A DNA stretch of 9,339 nucleotides from Sedimentisphaerales bacterium. GTDB lineage: Bacteria > Planctomycetota > Phycisphaerae > Sedimentisphaerales > SG8-4. The notes below the pieces were generated by a model. The model saw only the letters and a program-made list of their open reading frames with translations. It ran no database searches and had not been told where the DNA came from. How positions within the stretch are numbered: the first letter of the stretch is position 1; every line of letters starts with the position of its first letter. The stretch covers positions 1-9,339 of the forward strand of contig JAFGJR010000079.1 in assembly GCA_016928975.1 (NCBI GenBank), given 5' to 3'. Made by a program: the position numbers and the translations under genes. Shown in pieces: positions 1 through 6,081 of the stretch.

Positions 1-640
1 CATACGCCACGTCCGGGCGGAAGTCCGTCCATACCTGCGGATCCGCCGCCGGGCTCTTGATCCACGGGTTGCGATCCGCTGCCACCGCAAATCCAGGCTC
101 GTTCGACGTCGTCAACGCATACAGACCGAACGGAATGTGATACGTATAGCTGCAATGTTTGAACGACTGGTCCGGCGGGCCGAAGTCCCAGGCGTCGATC
201 AGCTCAAAGTCCGTCCGAAGGCCCGTCTGGTCCGACAGCTTGAACTCGTTCGTGCCTGCATCCCCCTTGCAGATGAATGACTTCGGCGTCACTTCCGAGT
301 ACTTGATCAGCAGGTAGAAGCAGGAGCTGATCGAGGCCGTGCCGCCGGTGCCATCGGCCGCCAGACCGAAGGCCTGACGCCGATCCGTCTGCATCCAGGC
401 GGTGGCGTTGGGCAGCAAGCCCCACTGCGTGTTACGTCCGCCGGCGCGAGGAAGCTCATCCTCATAGTCATTGGCATAGATCAACATGGCCTTGCCAATG
501 CCCGACAGGTTGGTGCCGCAGGTCATTCGGAACGCCAACTGACGCACACGCGCCAATGCCGGCATCAGAATGCCCATCAGCAGAGCGATGATCGCAATCA
601 CGACCAACAGCTCAACCAGGGTGAAACCTTTTCTTCTCAT
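1..640 (-). CDS. Type II secretion-like pseudopilin (prepilin N-terminal methylation domain), 3' end cut by window
   Basis: The reverse strand is open from ATG at 640 to the window edge, giving 213 codons with no stop. The protein begins MRRKGFTLVELLVV: basic residues, Gly5, then Phe6 and Glu10 (the +5 glutamate of the processed form) and a hydrophobic helix to about residue 29. This is the class III signal cut and N-methylated by prepilin peptidase. Downstream residues (CGTNLSGIGKAMLIYAND, aromatic and polar stretches, several Cys) match the large planctomycete family of pseudopilin-like secreted proteins, often annotated as DUF1559 or type II secretion G-like. Their role is mostly unknown; inner-membrane or pseudopilus attachment is inferred. 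A strong Shine-Dalgarno, AAAGGAG at 648-654, sits 7 bases before the start. The C-terminal part lies outside the window, so the exact subfamily cannot be decided. Confidence 0.9.
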   Translation of the reverse strand, partial: MRRKGFTLVELLVVIAIIALLMGILMPALARVRQLAFRMTCGTNLSGIGKAMLIYANDYEDELPRAGGRNTQWGLLPNATAWMQTDRRQAFGLAADGTGGTASISSCFYLLIKYSEVTPKSFICKGDAGTNEFKLSDQTGLRTDFELIDAWDFGPPDQSFKHCSYTYHIPFGLYALTTSNEPGFAVAADRNPWIKSPAADPQVWTDFRPDVAY

Positions 641-997
641 TGTTTTGCTCCTTTCACTTCTCTTGAGATTCGCAGTCCGGCCGTTCTTCTACTCCAGAAC
701 TCCTTCGACCCATATAACGATGGTAGCGATAAGTGCTCCTGCCGCCCGACTTACAGTACCGTCTTGCGAACCTCGTGTCACAGACATTGGTTACGGTAGA
801 AAAACGGCCAGTCTAATTGCACAGAAACACCGCTGTTATCGGAATTTCAGTTGTGGGCACAGAATACAGATGCTCCTCACGAATGTTACCCACATCATCT
901 ACTCAGGCTGGCAGGTTCAGGTATGAAAGACGAATCGAGATTATGATGACAATACCGACTATATAATAAGCTGGCCTTTTTCGAACCCACCGGCCTT
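641..997 (-). other. Long untranslated leader / intergenic stretch before the pseudopilin gene
   Basis: About 360 bases between the pseudopilin start and the only good minus-strand promoter I can see (1005-1033). It is less GC-rich than the genes beside it. I find no convincing coding region, tRNA or known riboswitch in it. It contains a TATAAT on the plus strand at 962-967 with no acceptable -35, and a small palindrome TGTC-ACA-GACA at 776-786, both within chance expectation. Either the pseudopilin mRNA has a long 5' leader, or a nearer promoter of another sigma class was not recognised. Confidence 0.35.
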
Positions 998-1004
998 CAT
1001 CTGA

Positions 1005-1033
1005 ATCTTAGCACCGCCCCAAAGGGCTGTCAA
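1005..1033 (-). promoter_or_regulatory. Candidate sigma70-type promoter facing the pseudopilin gene
   Basis: On the minus strand there is a perfect -35 TTGACA (1028-1033), a 17-base spacer and a -10 TAAGAT (1005-1010, 4 of 6 consensus). Transcription would start near 998 and leave a leader of about 358 bases before the ATG at 640. It lies back to back with the candidate plus-strand promoter at 1062-1089. The -10 is only moderate. Confidence 0.4.
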
Positions 1034-1057
1034 TAAAATTTCGCCATTTTTCCAGTG

Positions 1058-1080
1058 CAACTTGAAATTTTTTCGAGTTG
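1058..1080. repeat. Imperfect inverted repeat overlapping the uridylyltransferase promoter
   Basis: The arms CAACTTGAAA (1058-1067) and TTTCGAGTTG (1071-1080) pair at 9 of 10 positions around a 3-base centre. The left arm contains the candidate -35 box and the right arm lies in the spacer, the usual place for a repressor operator. No regulator gene is next to it, so an operator role is inference. Confidence 0.35.
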
Positions 1081-1089
1081 TCTTAGGAT
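1062..1089 (+). promoter_or_regulatory. Candidate promoter of the uridylyltransferase gene
   Basis: TTGAAA (1062-1067, 5 of 6), a 16-base spacer and TAGGAT (1084-1089, 4 of 6). The start of transcription would be near 1096, about 32 bases before the ATG at 1128. If correct, the upstream in-frame TTG at 1062 is promoter DNA and not a start codon. Confidence 0.4.
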
Positions 1090-1116
1090 CATCTTGCGGC
1101 GGGGTCTGGAGGCCCT

Positions 1117-1120
1117 GGAG
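1117..1120 (+). promoter_or_regulatory. Shine-Dalgarno that selects the ATG at 1128
   Basis: GGAG ends 7 bases before the ATG at 1128. The upstream in-frame TTG at 1062 has no comparable site, so the shorter protein is preferred. Confidence 0.65.
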
Positions 1121-1127
1121 CAGGCTT

Positions 1128-2558
1128 ATGGTTAACGAAAAGCAGTTCAGCCAGGCCAGAAATGAGCTTCTGAAGCACCATCAGGAGCATCTTCTGGCCT
1201 TCTGGCCCCAGTTGAGCTCGAATCAGAAGAAGAGCTTGCTGGAACAGGTCCGGGAACTGGACTGGTCGAGAATCTGTCCGTGGGTGGAGACCCTGGTCAA
1301 ACACCCGTCTGAACAGCTCGTCCGGGAGACGGAATTTCAGCCAGCTTCCTCCTATAGCCCTCGACCGCGCAACAGCCAGGAGCAGCAGAAGTACGACCGG
1401 GCCGTCCGGCTGGGCAGCGACCTGATCTCCGCCGGCAAGGTGGCCGGCCTGCTGGTTGCTGGCGGTCAGGGGACCCGCTTGGGCTTTGAAGGGCCGAAAG
1501 GCAACTACCCCATCAGTCCCTTCAAGCACAAGACCCTGTTCCAGATATTCGCCGAGACGATTGCGGCAGTGTCGCAGCGGTACAGTGCAACCTGTCCCTG
1601 GTACATCATGACCAGTCCCATGAACCATGCGGAAACCGTCCGCATCTTCGAATCCAACCGCTTCTACCGGCTGGATCCGAGGAACGTCTTCATCTTTCAG
1701 CAAGGGACACTGCCGAACTTCGATTTGGATGGCCGGATTCTTCTGGCCGACAAGGCCGAGATTGCCCGATCTCCCGACGGTCACGGCGGCTGCATCCGGG
1801 CCCTCCACCACAGTGGAGCCCTGGCCGACATGAAGGAGCGAGGCATTGAGTACCTCAGCTATTGGCAGGTGGACAACCCCCTGGTCAAGTTGTTCGACCC
1901 GCTTTTTATCGGGCTGCACGCCACTGACAAGGCCCAGATGTCGTCCAAGGCGGTCATCAAGAGCGGGCCAAAGGAAAGAGTGGGCAATTTCTGTCTCGTC
2001 GAGGGCAAGATGACCGTCATCGAGTACAGTGACCTGCCCGATGAGCTGGCCGAGAAATGCGACCCCGACGGCTCGCTGGTCTTTCGCCTGGGCAGCATAG
2101 CTATTCACATCATCAATAGGGATTTTGTAGAGAAACTCAACACGCAGGGCTTCTCCCTGCCCCTGCACCGGGCGGACAAGAAGATCAAGTGCATCGACCC
2201 GGACGGCAACCCGATCGACCCCCAGAAGCCCAATGGCATCAAGCTCGAGTCCTTCATCTTCGACGCCCTGCCGATGACGGAGCGTTCCGTGATCCTCGAA
2301 ATCGAGCGCGGCGAGCAGTTCGCTCCCACCAAGAACGCCACCGGACCCGACAGCGTCGAGACGACCCGCCAGATGATGATCGAGCGAGCGGCACAGTGGC
2401 TCGAATCCGCCGGCGTCAAGGTCCCGCGCTCCGCTGACGGCTCACCCGACTGCATCCTCGAAATCGCCCCAAGCTTCGCGTTGGAAGCAGAGGACATCAA
2501 GCCGAAGCGCGACAAAGTCCCGCCCATCCAGCCGGGAGACAAGGTCTACTTGGCGTAG
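1128..2558 (+). CDS. UDPGP/UAP1-type uridylyltransferase (UDP-N-acetylglucosamine or UDP-glucose pyrophosphorylase)
   Basis: A 476-residue cytoplasmic enzyme that should join UTP and a sugar-1-phosphate to give a UDP-sugar and pyrophosphate. The nucleotide-binding signature LLVAGGQGTRLG...PKG is at residues 108-124. Further family marks are SPDGHGG near 215-221, QVDNPL at 247-252, a GPKERVGNF segment near 280-288, QKPNGIKLES at 366-375 and APTKNA near 399-404. The PNGIKLE and PxKNA motifs are those of the eukaryotic-style UAP1 family, not of bacterial GlmU or GalU. The helical N-terminus and the length of nearly 480 also fit UAP1 relatives. Which sugar is used (GlcNAc, Glc or GalNAc) cannot be read from sequence alone. 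The start is set by GGAG at 1117-1120; an in-frame TTG at 1062 would add 22 residues that look unlike the family. The gene stands alone: divergent from the pseudopilin gene, with 289 bases to the next gene. Confidence 0.9.
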   Translation: MVNEKQFSQARNELLKHHQEHLLAFWPQLSSNQKKSLLEQVRELDWSRICPWVETLVKHPSEQLVRETEFQPASSYSPRPRNSQEQQKYDRAVRLGSDLISAGKVAGLLVAGGQGTRLGFEGPKGNYPISPFKHKTLFQIFAETIAAVSQRYSATCPWYIMTSPMNHAETVRIFESNRFYRLDPRNVFIFQQGTLPNFDLDGRILLADKAEIARSPDGHGGCIRALHHSGALADMKERGIEYLSYWQVDNPLVKLFDPLFIGLHATDKAQMSSKAVIKSGPKERVGNFCLVEGKMTVIEYSDLPDELAEKCDPDGSLVFRLGSIAIHIINRDFVEKLNTQGFSLPLHRADKKIKCIDPDGNPIDPQKPNGIKLESFIFDALPMTERSVILEIERGEQFAPTKNATGPDSVETTRQMMIERAAQWLESAGVKVPRSADGSPDCILEIAPSFALEAEDIKPKRDKVPPIQPGDKVYLA

Positions 2559-2847
2559 GCGATTGCGGATTGCATCCATCGCGCCACACTGCCCCCTCAG
2601 CCTGCAAGGTGGGCGGTTGCTTCTGAATCGCCTGGGTCGCAAACGGACAGTGACTCCTCCGGGCCAACCGCAACATCAGGCGGCACACCCGGCAGAAGCA
2701 CGGCCGCAAGGCCAAAGCCGCGAAATGACAAACCGTCTGCAAAACCTGAGCCAACCCTTCGTCTCTGGGCCGGCACGACATTTTGCTCAGTGTATTGAGT
2801 AAGAATACCCATGACAACAGTCGAATTGTTCGACATCATCCTGTGGC
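2559..2847. other. Intergenic region without a recognised gene
   Basis: This 289-base gap follows the uridylyltransferase stop. A 7-base inverted pair, GGCGATT (2558-2564) and AATCGCC (2626-2632), encloses about 60 bases but lacks a T-tract and is not a convincing terminator. A short palindrome TCGAA-TTG-TTCGA lies at 2821-2833. No clear Shine-Dalgarno or promoter is visible before the ATG at 2848. Confidence 0.4.
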
Positions 2848-3423
2848 ATGGAACGTTACACACGGCCTGCATTTGAGACCCTGCGAGCGCGGATGCTCCA
2901 GGCGCGACGATTCACCCAGGTGCTGGCCGGCCCCAGACAGGTCGGCAAGACCACGCTGGCCCATTATCTGGACCTGCTCCAGGGCGCGGGCTTGGCGCTG
3001 GGCCTCGAGAAGTACGCCCCGGGTCATGTCCGACGAAGGGGATCGAGCCCCAAGCTACTGGTCCTGAACACGGCCCTCGTGACTGCCCAGCGGGGTCCCG
3101 ATCTCCAGGCATTGCGAACAGACCTCTGCGCCTGGGGCAGGGTGGTCGAGACCGTCGTGGGGGCTCACCTCGTCAACTCCTCGCGCGACCAGCGGGTCGA
3201 GGTCTCGTACTGGCTGGACCGCAACCGCGAAGTGGACTTCGTATTGCAGCGCGGCGATGCGATTGCCGCGGTCGAGGTCAAGAGTTCCGCTCGCCGACAG
3301 ACGTTTGCCGGCACGGAGGCCTTCTGTCGGCGCTTTCCCGTGAAGCGCAAGCTCCTGGTCGGCGGCCAGGGCATCCCCCTGGAAGAGTTCCTCTCCACGC
3401 CCGCGGCACGCTGGCTGGAGTGA
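2848..3423 (+). CDS. Internally deleted AAA ATPase / DUF4143 protein (probably non-functional remnant)
   Basis: A 191-residue frame. Residues 1-38 are the start of an AAA_14-type ATPase, with Walker A GPRQVGKTT at 28-36. From about residue 39 (HYLDLLQGAG) it continues directly as the DUF4143 C-terminal domain: RRRGSSPKLLVLNTAL, a VVETVVGAHL segment, then a PD-(D/E)xK-like core with Asp130 and Glu143-Val-Lys145, ending in GIPLEEFLSTPAARWLE. Family members are usually near 380-400 residues, so roughly 200 residues (Walker B, sensor and lid regions) are missing while the frame is kept. The P-loop GKTTLA here runs straight into HYLDLL; in full-length relatives as I recall them a similar TTTLAHYL precedes DUF4143, which suggests deletion at short homology around 2950-2961. 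There is no recognisable Shine-Dalgarno. ATP hydrolysis is unlikely. It could be a decaying gene or a surviving stand-alone nuclease-fold domain; I favour decay. Confidence 0.85.
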   Translation: MERYTRPAFETLRARMLQARRFTQVLAGPRQVGKTTLAHYLDLLQGAGLALGLEKYAPGHVRRRGSSPKLLVLNTALVTAQRGPDLQALRTDLCAWGRVVETVVGAHLVNSSRDQRVEVSYWLDRNREVDFVLQRGDAIAAVEVKSSARRQTFAGTEAFCRRFPVKRKLLVGGQGIPLEEFLSTPAARWLE

Positions 3424-3436
3424 GCGGGCGGGGGTC

Positions 3437-3465
3437 TTGTCTTTGCGGCCGGTTTGCGGTATCAT
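3437..3465 (+). promoter_or_regulatory. Candidate promoter of the chimeric repeat-protein gene
   Basis: TTGTCT (3437-3442, 4 of 6), a 17-base spacer, and TATCAT (3460-3465, 5 of 6). Transcription would start near 3472, about 33 bases before the ATG at 3505. A separate TTGACA at 3476-3481 has no matching -10 before the gene. Confidence 0.45.
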
Positions 3466-3504
3466 GGAGTCCGCTTTGACACCTTCTGAAGGAAAGGGCG
3501 TCCC

Positions 3505-6027
3505 ATGAACCGCAACGCGGCTCTCGTCTTCCTGTCCGTCGTGCTCGGCACGTTCTACCCTGGCTCCCAGCGGCAGAATCCACCTCGTCCCGATCTCGCC
3601 GACGGCGGGCCTGCTTGTCGCGGGACGGTCTGTTCGCAGATCGTACTGGCGGTCGCCGACCCAGCCGACCTGACCCTTGCCTGCGATGCCCCCTTGCACG
3701 CTGGCCGCTTGGGCGGCCGACTTGCCCTCGCCGCCTCCGCAGCCTTCCTGGCCCTGGCCTGGTTCTACTGCCTCCTTCGCGCGGTGTGGGCCCTGCCCGA
3801 TTGGCTTCGCATCGCTCGCGTCCACGCCTGGATACTCACGTTCCATCCCCGCCTCTCACCTACCGCTCTGCTCACGCTAATCTCAATCCTCATGCTTCCT
3901 GGAATCGCAAATGCGGAAGACATTTATTTCTCTTACGGAGTATCTGGCCCGAGTGGAATATACCAGGTAGGTGATGAAGTCACTTGGTCTCTTTCAGCAA
4001 GTGTTGAAGGTCCAACAAGAGGTATTGAATCTTTTTCAGTTGAATTAAATGAATCCAGAGGGGAGTCTTTTAATGGTCCGTTAACAGCAACATTTCCAGT
4101 CAAAGGTTTTCCTGGATTATATGCAAGTACATGTGTCCCACTAGATTACTATTCTAATCCAAGGATAACTAATTTTTTCAACTTTAAAAATTATTTCCAA
4201 TCTAGTGGTGGTGGAGGTGCTGGACACGTTGGCATGAGCGCCTCCCAATTCGTCTCTCCAATGGACACAATAAATTTCCCCAAAGCCCTCGACAAAACAG
4301 GTGGAGAGCTTTGTGAGGGGACTATAAATCTAACAAAGACGGGATTTCATGATTTATTTCCCATTCATGGAGGTGGGACCGTTTATATTGATAGTGATGG
4401 GAATTCTGAAAGTGTTGAGGATTATGGAGGGAATGCTATTTCTTTTTATGTCACCAAAACTCCAGCCCCAGATCTAGGCACTTTAAGCATTTCATCCTTT
4501 AATGTATTGGCTGCGAGCGTTGGAGCTGATGATTGTTCTTTGACTAATAATTTCTGTGATGGAAATGATGTTAATGAAGATGGGGAAGTTAATAACCTCG
4601 ATGTTTTTGATGTACTTGAAGAAGCCGGATCAAACATTGACATTGAAGATGATGCTGATTATTCTTACGCACCAGAACTTGTTCCAGGAGAAGGGGCTGG
4701 ATCTCCAAATGAATTCCATCTCCTGGGCGAGGATGCGATGATCCATTTCGACGGCCGGCTGTACCTCTGCGGCGAGACGGGCGAGCGCACGTATGGCCTG
4801 TATGCCGGCGACGGGTCCGGCTGTCTGGCCAGGATCCCGCTGGGCGACGGGGGATGGTCCGAGCCCCAGCGGTTCACCAAGCTTGCGGGAAGCTTGTTCT
4901 TCATCGCCAGGAACGGCTTCTCCTGGGCTTTGTGGACGCTGGGCCGGGACGGCAACCCGCCGCGGATCGTCAAGGACACGCTCTGCAGCGGCGACCGGCC
5001 AAGTGTGCTTTCGCTGACCTCGCTCGATGGGGTCCTGTACTTCACGGTAGTCCCCGACGCGAGCACGCGGGAGCTGTGGAAACTGGACGCCAAGGCCGGC
5101 CCGGTCCGGGTCGCGAGGATCGGGGAGCCGATTGCCGCCCCGGCGAGGTTCGTGCCGGTCGCAGAGCGGATGTACTTCGCGGTCTACGAGCGCCAGCGGG
5201 GCTACAGCCTCTGGACCAGCGACGGACAGGACGCCTGGCGACTGGGGGATTTCGGCGACGAGCGCCCCACGAACCTGACGGCGATGCGGGCGAGGCTGTA
5301 CTTCACGATGCCCGACGGCCTCTGGGCCAGCGACGGCACGGCCGAGGGGACCGGATTGGCAGCGCAGGTGGCCATCGTCACGGGGGACCCGAACGCCCCT
5401 CTGGCCGTGCTGGGCGAGCGGCTGGTCTTTGCCGCCGAGGGCTCGCAGACCGGGGTTGAATTGTGGGCCGGCGACGGAGCGCCCGAGGGAACGGGCCTGG
5501 TCAAAGACCTTCAGCCGGGCCCCGAATCGTCGTCGCCCGCCAACTTCATCCGTAACGGCCGGATTGCCTATTTCACCACGTCCGCCGGGCCGAACGAGGT
5601 TGTCCTCTGGCGGACGGACGGCACGGCGGAAGGGACCCTCGCGCTGGCGAGCTTCTCGGCCCCGGATTACCGGCCCGACCCGCACAGCTTCGTCAAGCTG
5701 TTCGACGTCCACTTCCTGGCCGATGGGCGACTCTGGCGGTGCACGGGCGACGAGGTCTACCTCGTCGAAGACGAGGCGATCCGAGACTTGTCCCTGCTGG
5801 CGCTGACGGTGGTGAGCGACCGGCTGATGCTGATCGCCGACGCCGGCGAGCGGGGCCAGGCCCTCTGGACCTATGCCCCAGAGCAACAGGGCATCCATCA
5901 CATCACCGCCGAAGACATCCTGGCGCAGAGATCGGCTGTGCTTCTGGGGCTTCTCGCTCAGCACTGGCTCGATACTGAGACTGCCATCGCCGGAATCGCC
6001 ACGGACGCAAGCATCCCGGGCAAGTAG
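3505..6027 (+). CDS. Chimeric envelope/secreted protein: membrane segment, AT-rich dockerin-like middle, ELWxxDGT-repeat propeller
   Basis: 840 residues in three compositional blocks. Residues 1 to about 124 are GC-rich, with a transmembrane helix at about 73-97; I do not recognise this part. Residues 125-403 are AT-rich. They open with a signal-peptide-like stretch (hydrophobic about 120-132, then GIANA|ED, cut after Ala137), continue as a beta-rich domain starting IYQVGDEVTWSLSA that resembles cohesin/Ig-like domains, and end with one dockerin-like calcium loop, Asp355-x-Asn357-x-Asp359-Gly-x-Val-Asn-x-x-Asp366. Residues 404-815 are GC-rich and carry about nine ELWxxDGT-type units with the aromatic at 433, 477, 525, 570, 607, 654, 702, 744 and 788, consistent with a beta-propeller. 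The tail (816-840) has no sorting motif that I recognise. AAGGAAAGGG at 3489-3498 precedes the ATG. A surface role in binding is inference; no catalytic residues are evident. Confidence 0.8.
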   Translation: MNRNAALVFLSVVLGTFYPGSQRQNPPRPDLADGGPACRGTVCSQIVLAVADPADLTLACDAPLHAGRLGGRLALAASAAFLALAWFYCLLRAVWALPDWLRIARVHAWILTFHPRLSPTALLTLISILMLPGIANAEDIYFSYGVSGPSGIYQVGDEVTWSLSASVEGPTRGIESFSVELNESRGESFNGPLTATFPVKGFPGLYASTCVPLDYYSNPRITNFFNFKNYFQSSGGGGAGHVGMSASQFVSPMDTINFPKALDKTGGELCEGTINLTKTGFHDLFPIHGGGTVYIDSDGNSESVEDYGGNAISFYVTKTPAPDLGTLSISSFNVLAASVGADDCSLTNNFCDGNDVNEDGEVNNLDVFDVLEEAGSNIDIEDDADYSYAPELVPGEGAGSPNEFHLLGEDAMIHFDGRLYLCGETGERTYGLYAGDGSGCLARIPLGDGGWSEPQRFTKLAGSLFFIARNGFSWALWTLGRDGNPPRIVKDTLCSGDRPSVLSLTSLDGVLYFTVVPDASTRELWKLDAKAGPVRVARIGEPIAAPARFVPVAERMYFAVYERQRGYSLWTSDGQDAWRLGDFGDERPTNLTAMRARLYFTMPDGLWASDGTAEGTGLAAQVAIVTGDPNAPLAVLGERLVFAAEGSQTGVELWAGDGAPEGTGLVKDLQPGPESSSPANFIRNGRIAYFTTSAGPNEVVLWRTDGTAEGTLALASFSAPDYRPDPHSFVKLFDVHFLADGRLWRCTGDEVYLVEDEAIRDLSLLALTVVSDRLMLIADAGERGQALWTYAPEQQGIHHITAEDILAQRSAVLLGLLAQHWLDTETAIAGIATDASIPGK
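3875..4714 (+). other. AT-rich compositional island inside the chimeric gene
   Basis: About 840 bases whose composition departs sharply from both sides. Counted 60-base samples: 4021-4080 has 22 G+C (37%) and 4141-4200 has 13 (22%), while 3601-3660 and 4921-4980 each have 42 (70%). Codons shift to A/T-ending forms at the same places. The frame stays open through both edges. I see no terminal inverted repeats, target duplication or transposase, so it is not a recognisable mobile element. The edges are judged by eye and could move by a few tens of bases. Confidence 0.8.
4744..5892 (+). repeat. Degenerate tandem coding repeats (ELWxxDGT type), about nine units
   Basis: Protein-level repeats with a period of 37-48 residues. 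Each has a hydrophobic strand (L-Y-F type), then LW followed by a polar turn. The best matches are GLWASDGTAEGT (Trp607), ELWAGDGAPEGT (Trp654) and VLWRTDGTAEGT (Trp702). The units at Tyr433, Trp477, Trp525, Trp570, Trp744 and Trp788 are more degenerate but keep the spacing. Confidence 0.75.
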
Positions 6028-6081
6028 GCTCGCCCTGAGAAGAACGCAAACAAGCGCATCGAGTCCCGCGCGAGCGTCGGA

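Noticed and set aside
962..967. Perfect TATAAT upstream of the uridylyltransferase gene
   Set aside because: No acceptable -35 at 16-18 bases upstream, and it is 160 bases from the ATG in an A/T-rich stretch. TTGAAA-N16-TAGGAT at 1062-1089 is better placed.
961..1000. 13-codon minus-strand mini-frame beginning ATG at 1000 (MKAGGFEKGQLII)
   Set aside because: It begins essentially at the predicted transcription start with no ribosome site, and has no regulatory codon run. Probably chance.
1089..2168. Long open frame on the minus strand opposite the uridylyltransferase (359 codons)
   Set aside because: It lies wholly antisense to a gene with clear family motifs, and its translation is low-complexity Gly/Leu/Val/Asp-rich with no domain. 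It is a by-product of high GC in the third codon position.
2558..2632. Inverted pair GGCGATT / AATCGCC as a terminator of the uridylyltransferase gene
   Set aside because: The arms are 7 bases, about 60 bases apart, with no T run after them.
2654..2728. Short Lys/Arg-rich frame (24 codons ending RQKHGRKAKAAK) in the 2559-2847 gap
   Set aside because: Bounded by stops, no start codon or Shine-Dalgarno, too short to assign. It could be the tail of a decayed gene but nothing supports that further.
3055..3846. 263-codon minus-strand open frame across the DUF4143 remnant and the start of the next gene
   Set aside because: It is opposite recognisable DUF4143 coding sequence and shows no start site or domain.
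3875..4714. The AT-rich island as an insertion sequence or intein
   Set aside because: No transposase, no terminal inverted repeats or target duplication, and no intein splicing motifs; it reads as a secreted beta-rich domain.
4630..5964. 444-codon open frame on the minus strand opposite the repeat-protein gene
   Set aside because: Antisense to the ELWxxDGT repeats, Arg/Gly/Pro-rich and without domain features. It ends where the AT-rich island begins, as expected for a GC-driven shadow frame.
6028..6081. Possible shared terminator between the convergent genes
   Set aside because: Only GCTCG (6028-6032) and CGAGC (6071-6075) pair, across nearly 40 bases, with no T tract.
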